Shown: piece by piece, positions 12,841 to 24,060 of the stretch
Layout: every line of letters starts with the position of its first letter
How positions within the stretch are numbered: position 1 is the stretch's first letter
Assembly (NCBI GenBank): GCA_036365145.1
Contig: JAEOAD010000005.1
Span: 2,914,001-2,978,000 of the forward strand
Source of the DNA: Orientallactaga sibirica
Lineage: Eukaryota > Chordata > Mammalia > Rodentia > Dipodidae
Reading direction: 5' to 3'
DNA: 64,000 nucleotides
Notes under the pieces: model-generated
What the model was told of the DNA's origin: nothing
The model's input: only the letters and a program-made list of their open reading frames with translations
Database searches by the model: none
Program-made: the position numbers and the translations under genes

Positions 12841-13021
12841 TCTATTCTACATGTGAGACAGGTGTCTAGTCTACATGTGTGGCAGGTGTGTAGTCTACTT
12901 GTGTGGCAGTTGACTAGTCTACATGTGTGGCAGCTGTCTAGTCTACAGGTGTGGCATGTGTCTAGTCTACATGTGTGGGAGGTGCCTAGTCTACCTGTGT
13001 GGCAGGTGACTAGTCTACATG
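12841..13021 (+). repeat. Second copy of the 8,600 variant block
   Basis: Same order and spacing of rare units as at 8,600-8,780. This copy has further private changes (CTACTTGTG, CTACAGGTG, GGGAGGTGCC, CTACCTGTG), so it has diverged more. Confidence 0.75.
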
Positions 13022-14889
13022 TGTGGCAGGTGTCTTGTCTACATGTGTGTGCCTGAGTCTACATGTGTGGCAGGTGACTAGTCTACATGTGTGGCAGGTG
13101 TCTAGTCTACATGTGTGGCATGTGTGGCAGTGACTAGTCTACATGTGTGGCAGGTGTCTAGTCTACATGTGTGGCAGGTGTCTAGTCTACATGTGTGGCA
13201 GGTGTCTAGTCTACATGTGTGGCAGGTGTCTAGTCTACATGTGTGGCAGGTGACTAGTCTACATGTGTGGCAGGTGTCTAGTCTACATGTGTGGCAGGTG
13301 TCTAGTCTACATGTGTGGCAGGTGACTAGTCTACATGTGTGGCAGGTGTCTAGTCTACATGTGTGGCAGGTGTCTAGTCTACATGTGTGGCAGGTGTCTA
13401 GTCTACATGTGTGGCAGGTGTCTAGTCTACATGTGTGGCAGGTGTCTAGTCTACATATGTGGCAGGTGTCTAGTCTACATGTGTGGCAGGTGTCTAGTCT
13501 ACATGTGTGGGAGGTGTCTAGTCTACATGTGTGGCAGGTGACTAGTCTACATGTGTGGCAGGTGTCTAGTCTACATGTGTGGGAGGTGTCTAGTCTACAT
13601 GTGTGTCAGGTGTCTATTCTACATGTGAGACAGGTGTCTAGTCTACATGTGTGGCAGGTGTGTAGTCTACATGTGTGGCAGGTGTCTAGTCTACATGTGT
13701 GGCAGGTGACTAGTCTACATGTGTGGCAGGTGTCTAGTCTACATGTGTGGCAGGTGACTAGTCTACATGTGTGGCAGGTGACTAGTCTACATGTGTGGCA
13801 GGTGACTAGTCTACATGTGTGGCAGGTGTCTAGTCTACATGTGTGGCAGGTGACTAGTCTACATGTGTGGCAGGTGACTAGTCTACATATGTGTGGGTGT
13901 CTAGTCTACATGTGTGGCAGGTGTCTAGTCTACATGTGTGGCAGGTGACTAGTCTACATGTGTGGCAGGTGACTAGTCTACACATGTGGCAGGTGACTAG
14001 TCTACATGTGTGGCAGATGTCTAGTCTACATGTGTGGCAGGTGTCTATTCTACATGTGAGACAGGTGTCTAGTCTACATGTGTGGCAGGTGTCTAGTCTA
14101 CATGTGTGGCAGGTGTCTAGTCTACATGTGTGGCAGGTGACTAGTCTACATGTGTGGCATGTGACTAGTCTACATGTGTGGCAGGTGACTAGTCTACATG
14201 TGTGGCAGGTGTCTAGTCTACATGTGTGGCCTATGTCTAGTCTACATGTGTGGCAGGTGACTAGTCTACATGTGTGGCAGGTGTCTAGTCTACATGTGTG
14301 GGAGGTGCCTAGTCTACATGTGTGGCAGATATCTAGTCTACATGTGTGGCAGGTGTCTAGTCTACATGTGTGGCAGATGTCTAGTCTACATGTGTGGCAG
14401 GTGTCTAGTCTACACGTGTGGCAGATGTCTAGTCTAAACGTGTGGCAGGTGACTAGTCTACATGTGTGACAGGTGTCTAGTCTACACGTGTGGCAGGTGA
14501 CTAGTCTACAAGTGTGGCAGATGTCTAGTCTACACGTGTGGCAGGTGACTAGTCTACACGTGTGACAGGTGTCTAGTCTACATGTGTGGCAGGTGTCTAG
14601 TCTACATGTGTGGCAGGTGACTAGTCTACATGTGTGGCAGGTGACTAGTCTACATGTGTGGCAGGTGTCTAGTCTACATGTGTGGCAGGTGACTAGTCTA
14701 CATGTGTGACAGGTGTCTAGTCTACATGTGTGGCAGGTGTCTAGTCTACATGTGTGGCAGGTGACTAGTCTACATGTGTGGCAGGTGACTAGTCTACATG
14801 TGTGGCAGGTGTCTAGTCTACATGTGTGGCAGGTGACTAGTCTACATGTGTGGCAGGTGGTGTGTACATGTGTGGCAGGTGTGTGGCAT

Positions 14890-15285
14890 GTGTGGCAGGT
14901 GACTAGTCTACATGTGTGGCAGGTGACTAGTCTACATGTGTGGCAGGTGACTAGTCTACATGTGTGGCAGGTGACTAGTCTACATGTGTGGCAGGTGTCT
15001 AGTCTACATGTGTGGCAGGTGACTAGTCTACATGTGTGGCAGCTGTCTAGTCTACACGTGTGGCAGGTGTCTAGTCTACATTTGTGGCAGGTGTCTAGTC
15101 TACATGTGTGGCAGGTGACTAGTCTACATGTATGGCAGGTGTGTAGTCTACATGTATGGCAGATGTCTAGTCTACATGTGTGGCAGGTGTCTAGTCTACA
15201 TGTGTGGCAGGTGTCTATTCTACATGTGAGACAGGTGTCTAGTCTACATGTGTGGCAGGTGTGTGGTCTGCATGTGTGACAGGTG
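14890..15285 (+). repeat. Higher-order block repeated at 17,811-18,206
   Basis: Rare markers CTACATTTGTGG, ATGTATGGCAGG, GTGTGTAG, ATGTGAGACAGG and GTGTGTGGTCTGCATG recur at a constant offset of 2,921 bp (for example GTGTGGTCTGC at 15,261 and 18,182). Part of the block (15,121 to about 15,400) also recurs at 19,261 to about 19,545, offset about 4,140. Confidence 0.8.
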
Positions 15286-15371
15286 TCTAGTCTACATGTG
15301 TGGCAGGTGACTAGTCTACATGTGTGGCAGGTGTCTAGTCTACATGTGTGGCAGGTGACTAGTCTACATGT

Positions 15372-17291
15372 GTGGCATGTGTGACTAGTCTACATGTGTG
15401 GCAGGTGACTAGTCTACATGTGTGGCAGATGTCTAGTCTACATGTGTGGCAGGTGACTAGTCTATATGTGTGGCAGATGTCTAGTCTACATGTGTGGCAG
15501 GTGTCTAGTCTACACGTGTGGCAGGTGACTAGTCTACATGTGTGGCAGGTGTCTAGTCTACATGTGTGGCAGGTGTCTAGTCTACATGTGTGGCAGGTGT
15601 CTAGTCTACATGTGTGGCAGGTGTCTAGTCTACATGTGTGGCAGGTGACTAGTCTACATGTGTGGCAGGTGTCTAGTCTACATGTGTGGCAGGTGACTAG
15701 TCTACATGTGTGGCAGGTGTCTAGTATACACGTGTGGCAGGTGTCTAGTCTACACGTGTGGCAGGTGTCTAGTCTACAAGTGTGGCAGGTGACTAGTCTA
15801 CACGTGTGGCACGTGACTAGTCTACATGTGTGGCAGGTGCCTAGTCTACATGTGTGGCAGGTGACTAGTCTACATGTGTGGCAGATGTCTAGTCTACATG
15901 TGTGGCAGGTGTCTAGTCTACGTGTGTGGGAGGTGCCTAGTCTACATGTGTGGCAGGTGACTAGTCTACATGTGTGGCAGGTGTCTAGTCTACATGTGTG
16001 GCAGGTGTCTAGTCTACATGTGTGGGAGGTGCCTAGTCTACATGTGTGGCAGGTGACTAGTCTACATGTGTGGCAGGTGTCTAGTCTACATGTTTGGCAG
16101 GTGACTAGTCTACATGTGTGGCAGGTGTCTAGTCTACATGTGTGGCAGGTGACTAGTCTACATGTGTGGCAGGTGTCTAGTCTACATGTGTGGCAGGTGA
16201 CTAGTCTACATGTGTGGCAGGTGTCTAGTCTACATGTGTGGCAGGTGTCTAGTCTACATCTGTGGGAGGTGCCTAGTCTACATGTGTGGCAGGTGACTAG
16301 TCTACATGTGTGGGAGGTGCCTAGTCTACATGTGTGGCAGGTGACTAGTCTACATGTGTGGCAGGTGTCTAGTCTACACGTGTGGCAGGTGACTAGTCTA
16401 CATGTGTGGCAGGTGTCTAGTCTACATGTGTGGCAGGTGACTAGTCTACATGTGTGGCAGGTGTCTAGTCTACATGTGTGGCAGGTGTCTAGTCTACATG
16501 TATGGCAGGTGTCTAGTCTACATGTGTGGCAGGTGACTAGTCTACATGTGTGGCAGGTGACTAGTCTACATGTGTGGCAGGTGCCTAGTCTACATGTGTG
16601 GCAGGTGACTAGTCTACATGTGTGGCAGATGTCTAGTCTACATGTGTGGGAGGTGCCTAGTCTACATGTGTGGCAGGTGTCTAGTCTACATGTGTGGCAG
16701 GTGTCTAGTCTACATGTGTGTGAGGTGTCTAGTCTACATGTGTGGCAGATGTCTAATCTACATGTGTGGCAGGTGACTAGTCTACATGTGTGGCAGGTGT
16801 CTACTCTACATGTGTGGGAGGTGTCTAGTCTACATGTGTGGGAGGTGACTAGTCTACATGTGTGGCAGGTGTCTAGTCTACATGTGTGGGAGGTGTCTAG
16901 TCTACATGTGTGTCAGGTGTCTATTCTACATGTGAGACAGGTGTCTAGTCTACATGTGTGGCAGGTGTGTAGTCTACATGTGTGGCAGGTGTCTAGTCTA
17001 CATGTGTGGCAGGTGACTAGTCTACATGTGTGGCAGATGTCTAGTCTACATGTGTGGCAGGTGACTAGTCTACATGTGTGGCAGGTGACTAGTCTACATG
17101 TGTGGCAGGTGACTAGTCTACATGTGTGGCAGGTGTCTAGTCTACATGTGTGGCAGGTGACTAGTCTACATGTGTGGCAGGTGACTAGTCTATATGTGTG
17201 GTTTCTTTGTGGCAGGTGTCTAGTCTACATGTGTGGCAGGTGTCTAGTCTACATGTGTGGCAGGTGTCTAGTCTACATGTGTGGCAGGTGA
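15372..17291 (+). other. Longest open frame in the satellite (639 codons), probably not a gene
   Basis: The frame encodes about 80 tandem copies of an octapeptide, SSLHVWQV or TSLHVWQV, with variants such as PSLHVWQV, SSLHVWEV and SILHVRQV. It stays open because the unit is 24 bp and stop-free in this frame. Similar frames occur at 20,383-21,804 and 23,970-25,472. There is no signal peptide, recognisable domain, non-repeat N-terminus or splice evidence. Most of these frames end where GGCAGG becomes GACAGG, which makes a TGA. I treat it as a by-product of the repeat. Confidence 0.8.
16801..17205 (+). repeat. Higher-order block repeated at 18,299-18,703
   Basis: Markers CTACTCTACATGTGTGGGAGG, GAGACA (16,934 and 18,432) and the unusual TGTGGTTTCTTT unit near 17,200 and 18,698 all keep an offset of exactly 1,498 bp. 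That is not a multiple of 24, so an indel separates the two copies. Confidence 0.85.
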
Positions 17292-18298
17292 CTATTCTAC
17301 ATGTGTGACAGGTGTCTAGTCTACATGTGTGGCAGGTGTCTAGTCTACATGTGTGGCAGGTGTCTAGGTGTGGCAGGTGTCTAGTCACATGTGTGGCAGG
17401 TGACTAGTCTACATGTGTGGCAGGTGTCTAGTCTACATGTGTGGCAGGTGACTAGTCTACATGTGTGGCAGGTGTCTAGTCTACATGTGTGGCAGGTGAC
17501 TAGTCTACATGTGTGGCAGACTGTCTACTGGCAGGTGTCTCTACATGTGTGGCAGGTGACTAGTCTACATGTGTGGCAGGTGTCTAGTCTACATGTGTGG
17601 CAGGTGTCTAGTCTACATGTGTGGCAGGTGACTAGTCTACATGTGTGGCAGGTGACTAGTCTACATGTGTGGCAGGTGTCTAGTCTACATGTGTGGCAGG
17701 TGTCTAGTCTACATGTGTGGCAGGTGACTAGTCTACATGTGTGGCAGGTGTCTAGTCTACATGTGTGGCAGGTGACTAGTCTACATGTGTGGCAGGTGAC
17801 TAGTCTACATGTGTGGCAGGTGACTAGTCTACATGTGTGGCAGGTGACTAGTCTACATGTGTGGCAGGTGACTAGTCTACATTTGTGGCAGGTGTCTAGT
17901 CTACATGTGTGGCAGGTGACTAGTCTACATGTGTGGCAGGTGTCTAGTCTACATGTGTGGCAGGTGTCTAGTCTACACGTGTGGCATGTGTCTAGTCTAC
18001 ATTTGTGGCAGGTGTCTAGTCTACATGTGTGGCAGGTGACTAGTCTACATGTATGGCAGGTGTGTAGTCTACATGTATGGCAGATGTCTAGTCTACATGT
18101 GTGGCAGGTGTCTAGTCTACATGTGTGGCAGGTGTCTATTCTACATGTGAGACAGGAGTCTAGTCTACATGTGTGGCAGGTGTGTGGTCTGCATGTGTGA
18201 CAGGTGTCTAGTCTACATGTGTGGCAGATGTCTAGTCTACATGTGTGGCAGGTGTCTACATGTGTGGCAGGTGTCTAGTCTACATGTGTGGCAGGTGT

Positions 18299-18703
18299 CT
18301 ACTCTACATGTGTGGGAGGTGTCTAGTCTACATGTGTGGGAGGTGACTAGTCTACATGTGTGGCAGGTGTCTAGTCTACATGTGTGGGAGGTGTCTAGTC
18401 TACATGTGTGTCAGCTGTCTATTCTACATGTGAGACAGGTGTCTAGTCTACATGTGTGGCAGGTGTGTAGTCTACATGTGTGGCAGGTGTCTAGTCTACA
18501 TGTGTGGCAGGTGACTAGTCTACATGTGTGGCAGATGTCTAGTCTACATGTGTGGCAGGTGACTAGTCTACATGTGTGGCAGGTGACTACTCTACATGTG
18601 TGGCAGGTGACTAGTCTACATGTGTGGCAGGTGTCTAGTATACATGTGTGGCAGGTGACTAGTCTACATGTGTGGCAGGTGACTAGTCTACATGTGTGGT
18701 TTC
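18299..18703 (+). repeat. Second copy of the 16,801 higher-order block
   Basis: Same rare units in the same order as 16,801-17,205. It differs by private changes such as GTCAGCTGTC near 18,411, GACTACTCTAC near 18,586 and TAGTATACATG near 18,637. The last two are shared with 22,530-22,590. Confidence 0.8.
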
Positions 18704-19919
18704 TTTCTAGTCTACATGTGTGGCAGGTGTCTAGTCTACATGTGTGGCAGATGTCTAGTCTACATGTGTGGCAGGTGACTATTCTACATGTGTGACAGGT
18801 GTCTAGTCTACATGTGTGGCAGGTGTCTAGTCTACATGTGTGGCAGGTGATTAGTCTACAAGTGTGGCAGGTGACTAGTCTACATGTGTGGCAGATGTCT
18901 AGTCTACATGTGTGGCAGGTGACTAGTCTACATGTGTGGCAGGTGTCTAGTGTACATGTGTGGCAAGTGAATAGTCTACATGTGTGGCAGGTGTCTAGTC
19001 TACATGTGTGGCAGGTGATTGGTCTACATGTGTGGCAGGTGACTAGTCTACATGTGTGGCAGGTGTCTAGTCTACATGTGTGGCAGGGGACTAGTCTACA
19101 TGTGTGGCAGGTGACTAGTCTACATGTGTGGCAGGTGTCTAGTCTACATTTGTGGCAGGTGACTAGTCTACATGTGTGTCAGATGTCTAGTCTACACGTG
19201 TGGCAGGTGTCTAGTCTACATGTGTGGCAGGTGTCTAGTCTACATGTGTGGCAGGTGACTAGTCTACATGTATGGCAGGTGTGTAGTCTACATGTGTGGC
19301 AGATGTCTAGTCTACATGTGTGGCAGGTGTCTAGTCTACATGTGTGGCAGGTGTCTATTCTACATGTGAGACAGGTGTCTAGTCTACATGTGTGGCAGGT
19401 GTGTAGTCTACATGTGTGACAGGTGTCTAGTCTACATGTGTGGCAGGTGACTAGTCTACATGTGTGGCAGGTGTCTAGTCTACATGTGTGGCAGGTGACT
19501 AGTCTACACATGTGTGGCATGGTGTGACTAGTCTACATGTGTGGCAGGTGACTAGTCTACATGTGTGGCAGGTGTCTAGTCTACATGTGGGGCAGATGTC
19601 TAGTCTACATGTGTGGCAGGTCTAGTCTACATGTGTGGCAGGTGACTAGTCTACATGTGTGGCAGGTGTCTAGTCTACATGTGTGGCAGGTGTCTAGTCT
19701 ACATGTGTGTGACAGTCTATCTAGTCTACATGTGTGGCAGGTGTCTAGTCTACATGTGTGGCAGGTGTCTAGTCTACATGTGTGGCAGGTGACTAGTCTA
19801 CATGTGTGGCATGTGACTAGTCTACATGTGTGGCAGGTGTCTAGTCTACATGTGTGGCAGATGTCTAGTCTACATGTGTGGCAGGTGACTCTACAGTCAG
19901 GTACATGTGTGGCAGGTGT

Positions 19920-21180
19920 CTAGTCTACATGTGTGGCTGGTGTCTAGTCTACATGTGTGGCAGGTGTCTAGTCTACATATGTGGCAGGTGTCTAGTCTAC
20001 ATGTGTGGCAGGTGTCTAGTCTACATGTGTGGCAGGTGACTAGTCTAAATGTGTGGCAGGTGACTAGTCTACATGTGTGGCAGGTGACTAGTCTACATGT
20101 GTGGCAGGATGTCTAGTCTACATGTGTGGCAGGTGTCTAGTCTACATGTGTGGCAGGTGTCTAGTCTACATGTGTGGCAGGTGACTAGTCTAAATGTGTG
20201 GCAGGTGACTAGTCTACATGTGTGCAGGTGCTAGTGTGTCAGGTGTCTAGTCTACATGTGTGGCAGGTGTCTAGTCTACATGTGTGGCAGGTGCCTAGTC
20301 TACATGTGTGGCAGGTGACTAGTCTACATGTGTGGCAGGTGACTAGTCTACATGTGTGGCAGGTTACTAGTCTAGTCTAAATGTGTGGCAGGTGACTAGT
20401 CTACATGTGTGGCAGGTGTCTAGTCTACATGTGTGGCAGGTGACTAGTCTACATGTGTGGCAGGTGTCTAGTCTACATGTGTGGCAGGTGTCTAGTCTAC
20501 ATGTGTGGCAGGTGTCTAGTCTACATGTGTGGCAGGTGACTAGTCTACATGTGTGGCAGGTGACTAGTCTACATGTGTGGCAGGTGTCTAGTCTACATGT
20601 GTGGCAGGTGTCTAGTCTACATGTGTGGCAGGTGACTAGTCTACATGTGTGGCAGGTGTCTAGTCTACATGTGTGGCAGGTGTCTAGTCTACATGTGTGG
20701 CAGATGTTTAGTCTACATGTGTGGCAGGTGTCTAGTCTACACGTGTGGCAGGTGACTAGTCTACATGTGTGGCAGGTGTCTAGTCTACATGTGTGGCAGG
20801 TGTCTTGTCTACATGTGTGGCAGATGTTTAGTCTACATGTGTGGCAGGTGTCTAGTCTACATGTGTGGCAGGTGACTACTCTACATGTGTGGCAGGTGTC
20901 TAGTCTACATGTGTGGCAGATGTTTAGTCTACATGTGTGGCAGGTGTGTAGTCTACACGTGTGGCAGGTGACTAGTCTACATGTGTGTCAGGTGACTAGT
21001 CTACATGTGTGGCAGGTGTCTAGTCTACATGTGTGGCAGGTGACTAGTCTACATGTGTGGCAGGTGTGTAGTCTTCATGTGTGGCAGGTGTCTTGTCTAC
21101 ATGTGTGGCAGGTGTCTAGTCTACATGTGTGGCAGATGTCTAGTCTACACGTGTGGCAGGTGTCTAGTCTACATGTGTGG
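19920..21180 (+). repeat. 1.3-kb block duplicated at about 23,930-25,170
   Basis: Markers GGCTGGTG, CTAAATGTGTGG, AGGTTACTAG, GTCTTGTCTAC and CAGATGTTTAG recur in the same order. CAGATGTTT at 20,821 and 20,917 matches 24,807 and 24,903, an offset of 3,986 bp. Further left the offset rises to 3,991 and about 4,006, which reflects small indels. Confidence 0.85.
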
Positions 21181-21224
21181 CAGCTGTCTAGTCTACATGT
21201 GTGTCAGCTGTCTATTCTACATGT

Positions 21225-23540
21225 GAGACAGGTGTCTAGTCTACATGTGTGGCAGGTGTGTAGTCTACATGTGTGGCAGGTGTGTAGTCTACATGTGTGG
21301 CAGGTGACTAGTCTACATGTGTGGCAGATGTCTAGTCTACATGTGTGGCAGGTGACTAGTCTACATGTGTGGCAGGTGACTAGTCTACATGTGTGGCAGG
21401 TGACTAGTCTACATGTGTGGCAGGTGTCTAGTATACATGTGTGGCAGGTGACTAGTCTACATGTGTGGCAGGTGACTAGTCTACATGTGTGGCAGGTTTC
21501 TAGTCTACATGTGTGGCAGGTGTCTAGTCTACATGTGTGGCAGGTGTCTAGTCTACATGTGTGGCAGGTGACTAGTCTACATGTGTGGCAGATGTCTAGT
21601 CTACATGTGTGGCAGGTGACTATTCTACATGTGTGGCAGGTGTCTAGTCTACATGTGTGGCAGGTGTCTAGTCTACATGTGTGGCAGGTGATTAGTCTAC
21701 ATGTGTGGCAGGTGACTAGTCTACATGTGTGGCAGATGTCTAGTCTACATGTGTGGCAGATGTCTAGTCTACATGTGTGGCAGGTTTCTAGTCTACATGT
21801 GTGACAGGTGACTAGTCTACATGTGTGGCAGGTGTCTAGTGTACATGTGTGGCAGGTGACTAGTCTACATGTGTGGCAGGTGACTAGTCTACATGTGTGG
21901 CAGGTGACTGGTCTACATGTGTGGCAGGTGACTAGTCTACATGTGTGGCAGGTGTCTAGTCTACATGTGTGGCAGGTGACTAGTCTACATGTGTGGCAGG
22001 TGACTAGTCTACATGTGTGGCAGGTGACTAGTCTACATGTGTGGCAGGTGTCTAGTCTACATGTGTGGCAGGTGACTAGTCTACATGTGTGGCAGATGTC
22101 TAGTCTACATGTGTGGCAGGTGTCTAGTCTACATGTGTGGCAGGTGTCTAGTCTACATGTGTGGCAGGTGACTAGTCTACATGTGTGGCAGGTGTCTAGT
22201 CTACATGTGTGGCAGATGTCTAGTCTACATGTGTGGCAGGTGTCTAGTCTACATGTGTGGCAGGTGTCTATTCTACATGTGAGACAGGTGTCTAGTCTAC
22301 ATGTGTGGCAGGTGTGTAGTCTACATGTTTGACAGGTGTCTAGTCTACATGTGTGGCAGGTGACTAGTCTACATGTGTGGCAGGTGTCTAGTCTACATGT
22401 GTGTTAGGTGACTAGTCTACATGTGTGGCAGGTGTCTAGTCTACATGTGTGGCAGGTGACTAGTCTACATGTGTGGCAGATGTCTAGTCTACATGTGTGG
22501 CAGGTGACTAGTCTACATGTGTGGCAGGTGACTACTCTACATGTGTGGCAGGTGACTAGTCTACATGTGTGGCAGGTGTCTAGTATACATGTGTGGCAGG
22601 TGACTAGTCTACATGTGTGGCAGGTGACTAGTCTACATGTGTGGTTTCTTTCTAGTCTACATGTGTGGCAGGTGTCTAGTCTACATGTGTGGCAGGTGTC
22701 TAGTCTACATGTGTGGCAGGTGACTAGTCTACATGTGTGGCAGATGTCTAGTCTACATGTGTGGCAGGTGACTATTCTACATGTGTGACAGTTGTCTAGT
22801 CTACATGTGTGCCAGGTGTCTAGTCTACATGTGTGGCAGGTGATTAGTCTACAAGTGTGGCAGGTGACTAGTCTACATGTGTGGCAGATGTCTAGTCTAC
22901 ATGTGTGGCAGATGTCTAGTCTACATGTGTGGTAGGTTTCTAGTCTACATGTGTGACAGGTGACTAGTCTACATGTGTGGCAGGTGTCTAGTGTACATGT
23001 GTGGCAGGTGACTGGTCTACACGTGTGGCAGGTGACTAGTCTACATGTGTGGCAGGTGACTAGTCTACATGTGTGGCAGGTGACTGGTCTACACGTGTGG
23101 CAGGTGACTAGTCTACATGTGTGGCAGGTGACTAGTCTACATGTGTGGCAGGGGACTAGTCTACATGTGTGGCAGGTGACTAGTCTACATTTGTGGCAGG
23201 TGTCTAGTCTACATGTGTGGCAGGTGACTAGTCTACATGTGTGTCAGATGTCTAGATTACACGTGTGGCAGGTGTCTAGTCTACATGTGTGGCAGGTGAC
23301 TAGTCTACATGTGTGGCAGGTGACTAGTCTACATGTATGGCAGGTGTGTAGTCTACATGTGTGGCAGGTGTCTAGTCTACATGTGTGGCAGGTGTCTATT
23401 CTACATGTGAGACAGGTGTCTAGTCTACATGTGTGGCAGGTGTGTAGTCTACATGTTTGACAGGTGTCTAGTCTACATGTGTGGCAGGTGACTAGTCTAC
23501 ATGTGTGGCAGGTGTCTAGTCTACATGTGTGTTAGGTGAC
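21225..23540 (+). repeat. Two to three copies of a 44-48-unit higher-order repeat
   Basis: ATGTTTGACAGG occurs at 22,325 and 23,453 and GTGTTAGG at 22,401 and 23,529, both 1,128 bp (47 units) apart. GTGACAGGTGAC occurs at 21,801 and 22,953, 1,152 bp (48 units) apart, and CTAGTGTACATG recurs at about the same distance. GAGACA at 21,225, 22,281 and 23,409 marks the ends. The lengths differ by whole units, as expected from later unit-level gain or loss. Confidence 0.85.
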
Positions 23541-23580
23541 TAGTCTACATGTGTGGCATGTGTGACTAGTCTACATGTGT

Positions 23581-24060
23581 GGCAGGTGACTAGTCTACAT
23601 GTGTGGCAGGTGTCTAGTCTACATGTGTGGCAGATGTCTAGTCTACATGTGTGGCAGGTGACTAGTCTACATGTGTGGCAGGTGTCTAGTCTACACGTGT
23701 GGCAGGTGTCTAGTCTACATGTGTGACAGGTGTCTAGTCTACATGTGTGGCAGGTGTCTAGTCTACATGTGTGGCAGGTGTGTAGTCTACATGTGTGGCA
23801 GGTGACTAGTCTACATGTGTGGCAGGTGACTAGTCTACATGTGTGGCAGGTGTCTAGTCTACATGTGTGGCAGATGTCTAGTCTACATGTGTGGCAGGTG
23901 ACTAGTCTACATGTGTGGCAGGTGTCTAGTCTACACGTGTGGCTGGTGTCTAGTCTACATGTGTGACAGGTGTCTAGTCTACATATGTGGCAGGTGTGTA
24001 GTCTACATGTGTGGCAGGTGTCTAGTCTACATGTGTGGCAGGTGACTAGTCTAAATGTGT
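23581..24060 (+). repeat. Recent tandem duplication of 240 bp (10 units)
   Basis: Bases 23,581-23,820 and 23,821-24,060 line up base for base at an offset of 240. The rare CTACACGTGTGG and ATGTGTGACAGG units match, with only a few differences (GGCAGG versus GGCTGG near 23,943; ATGTGTGG versus ATATGTGG near 23,985; a few T/A and CTAG/GTAG changes). It is the tightest duplication I could see in the array. Confidence 0.85.
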
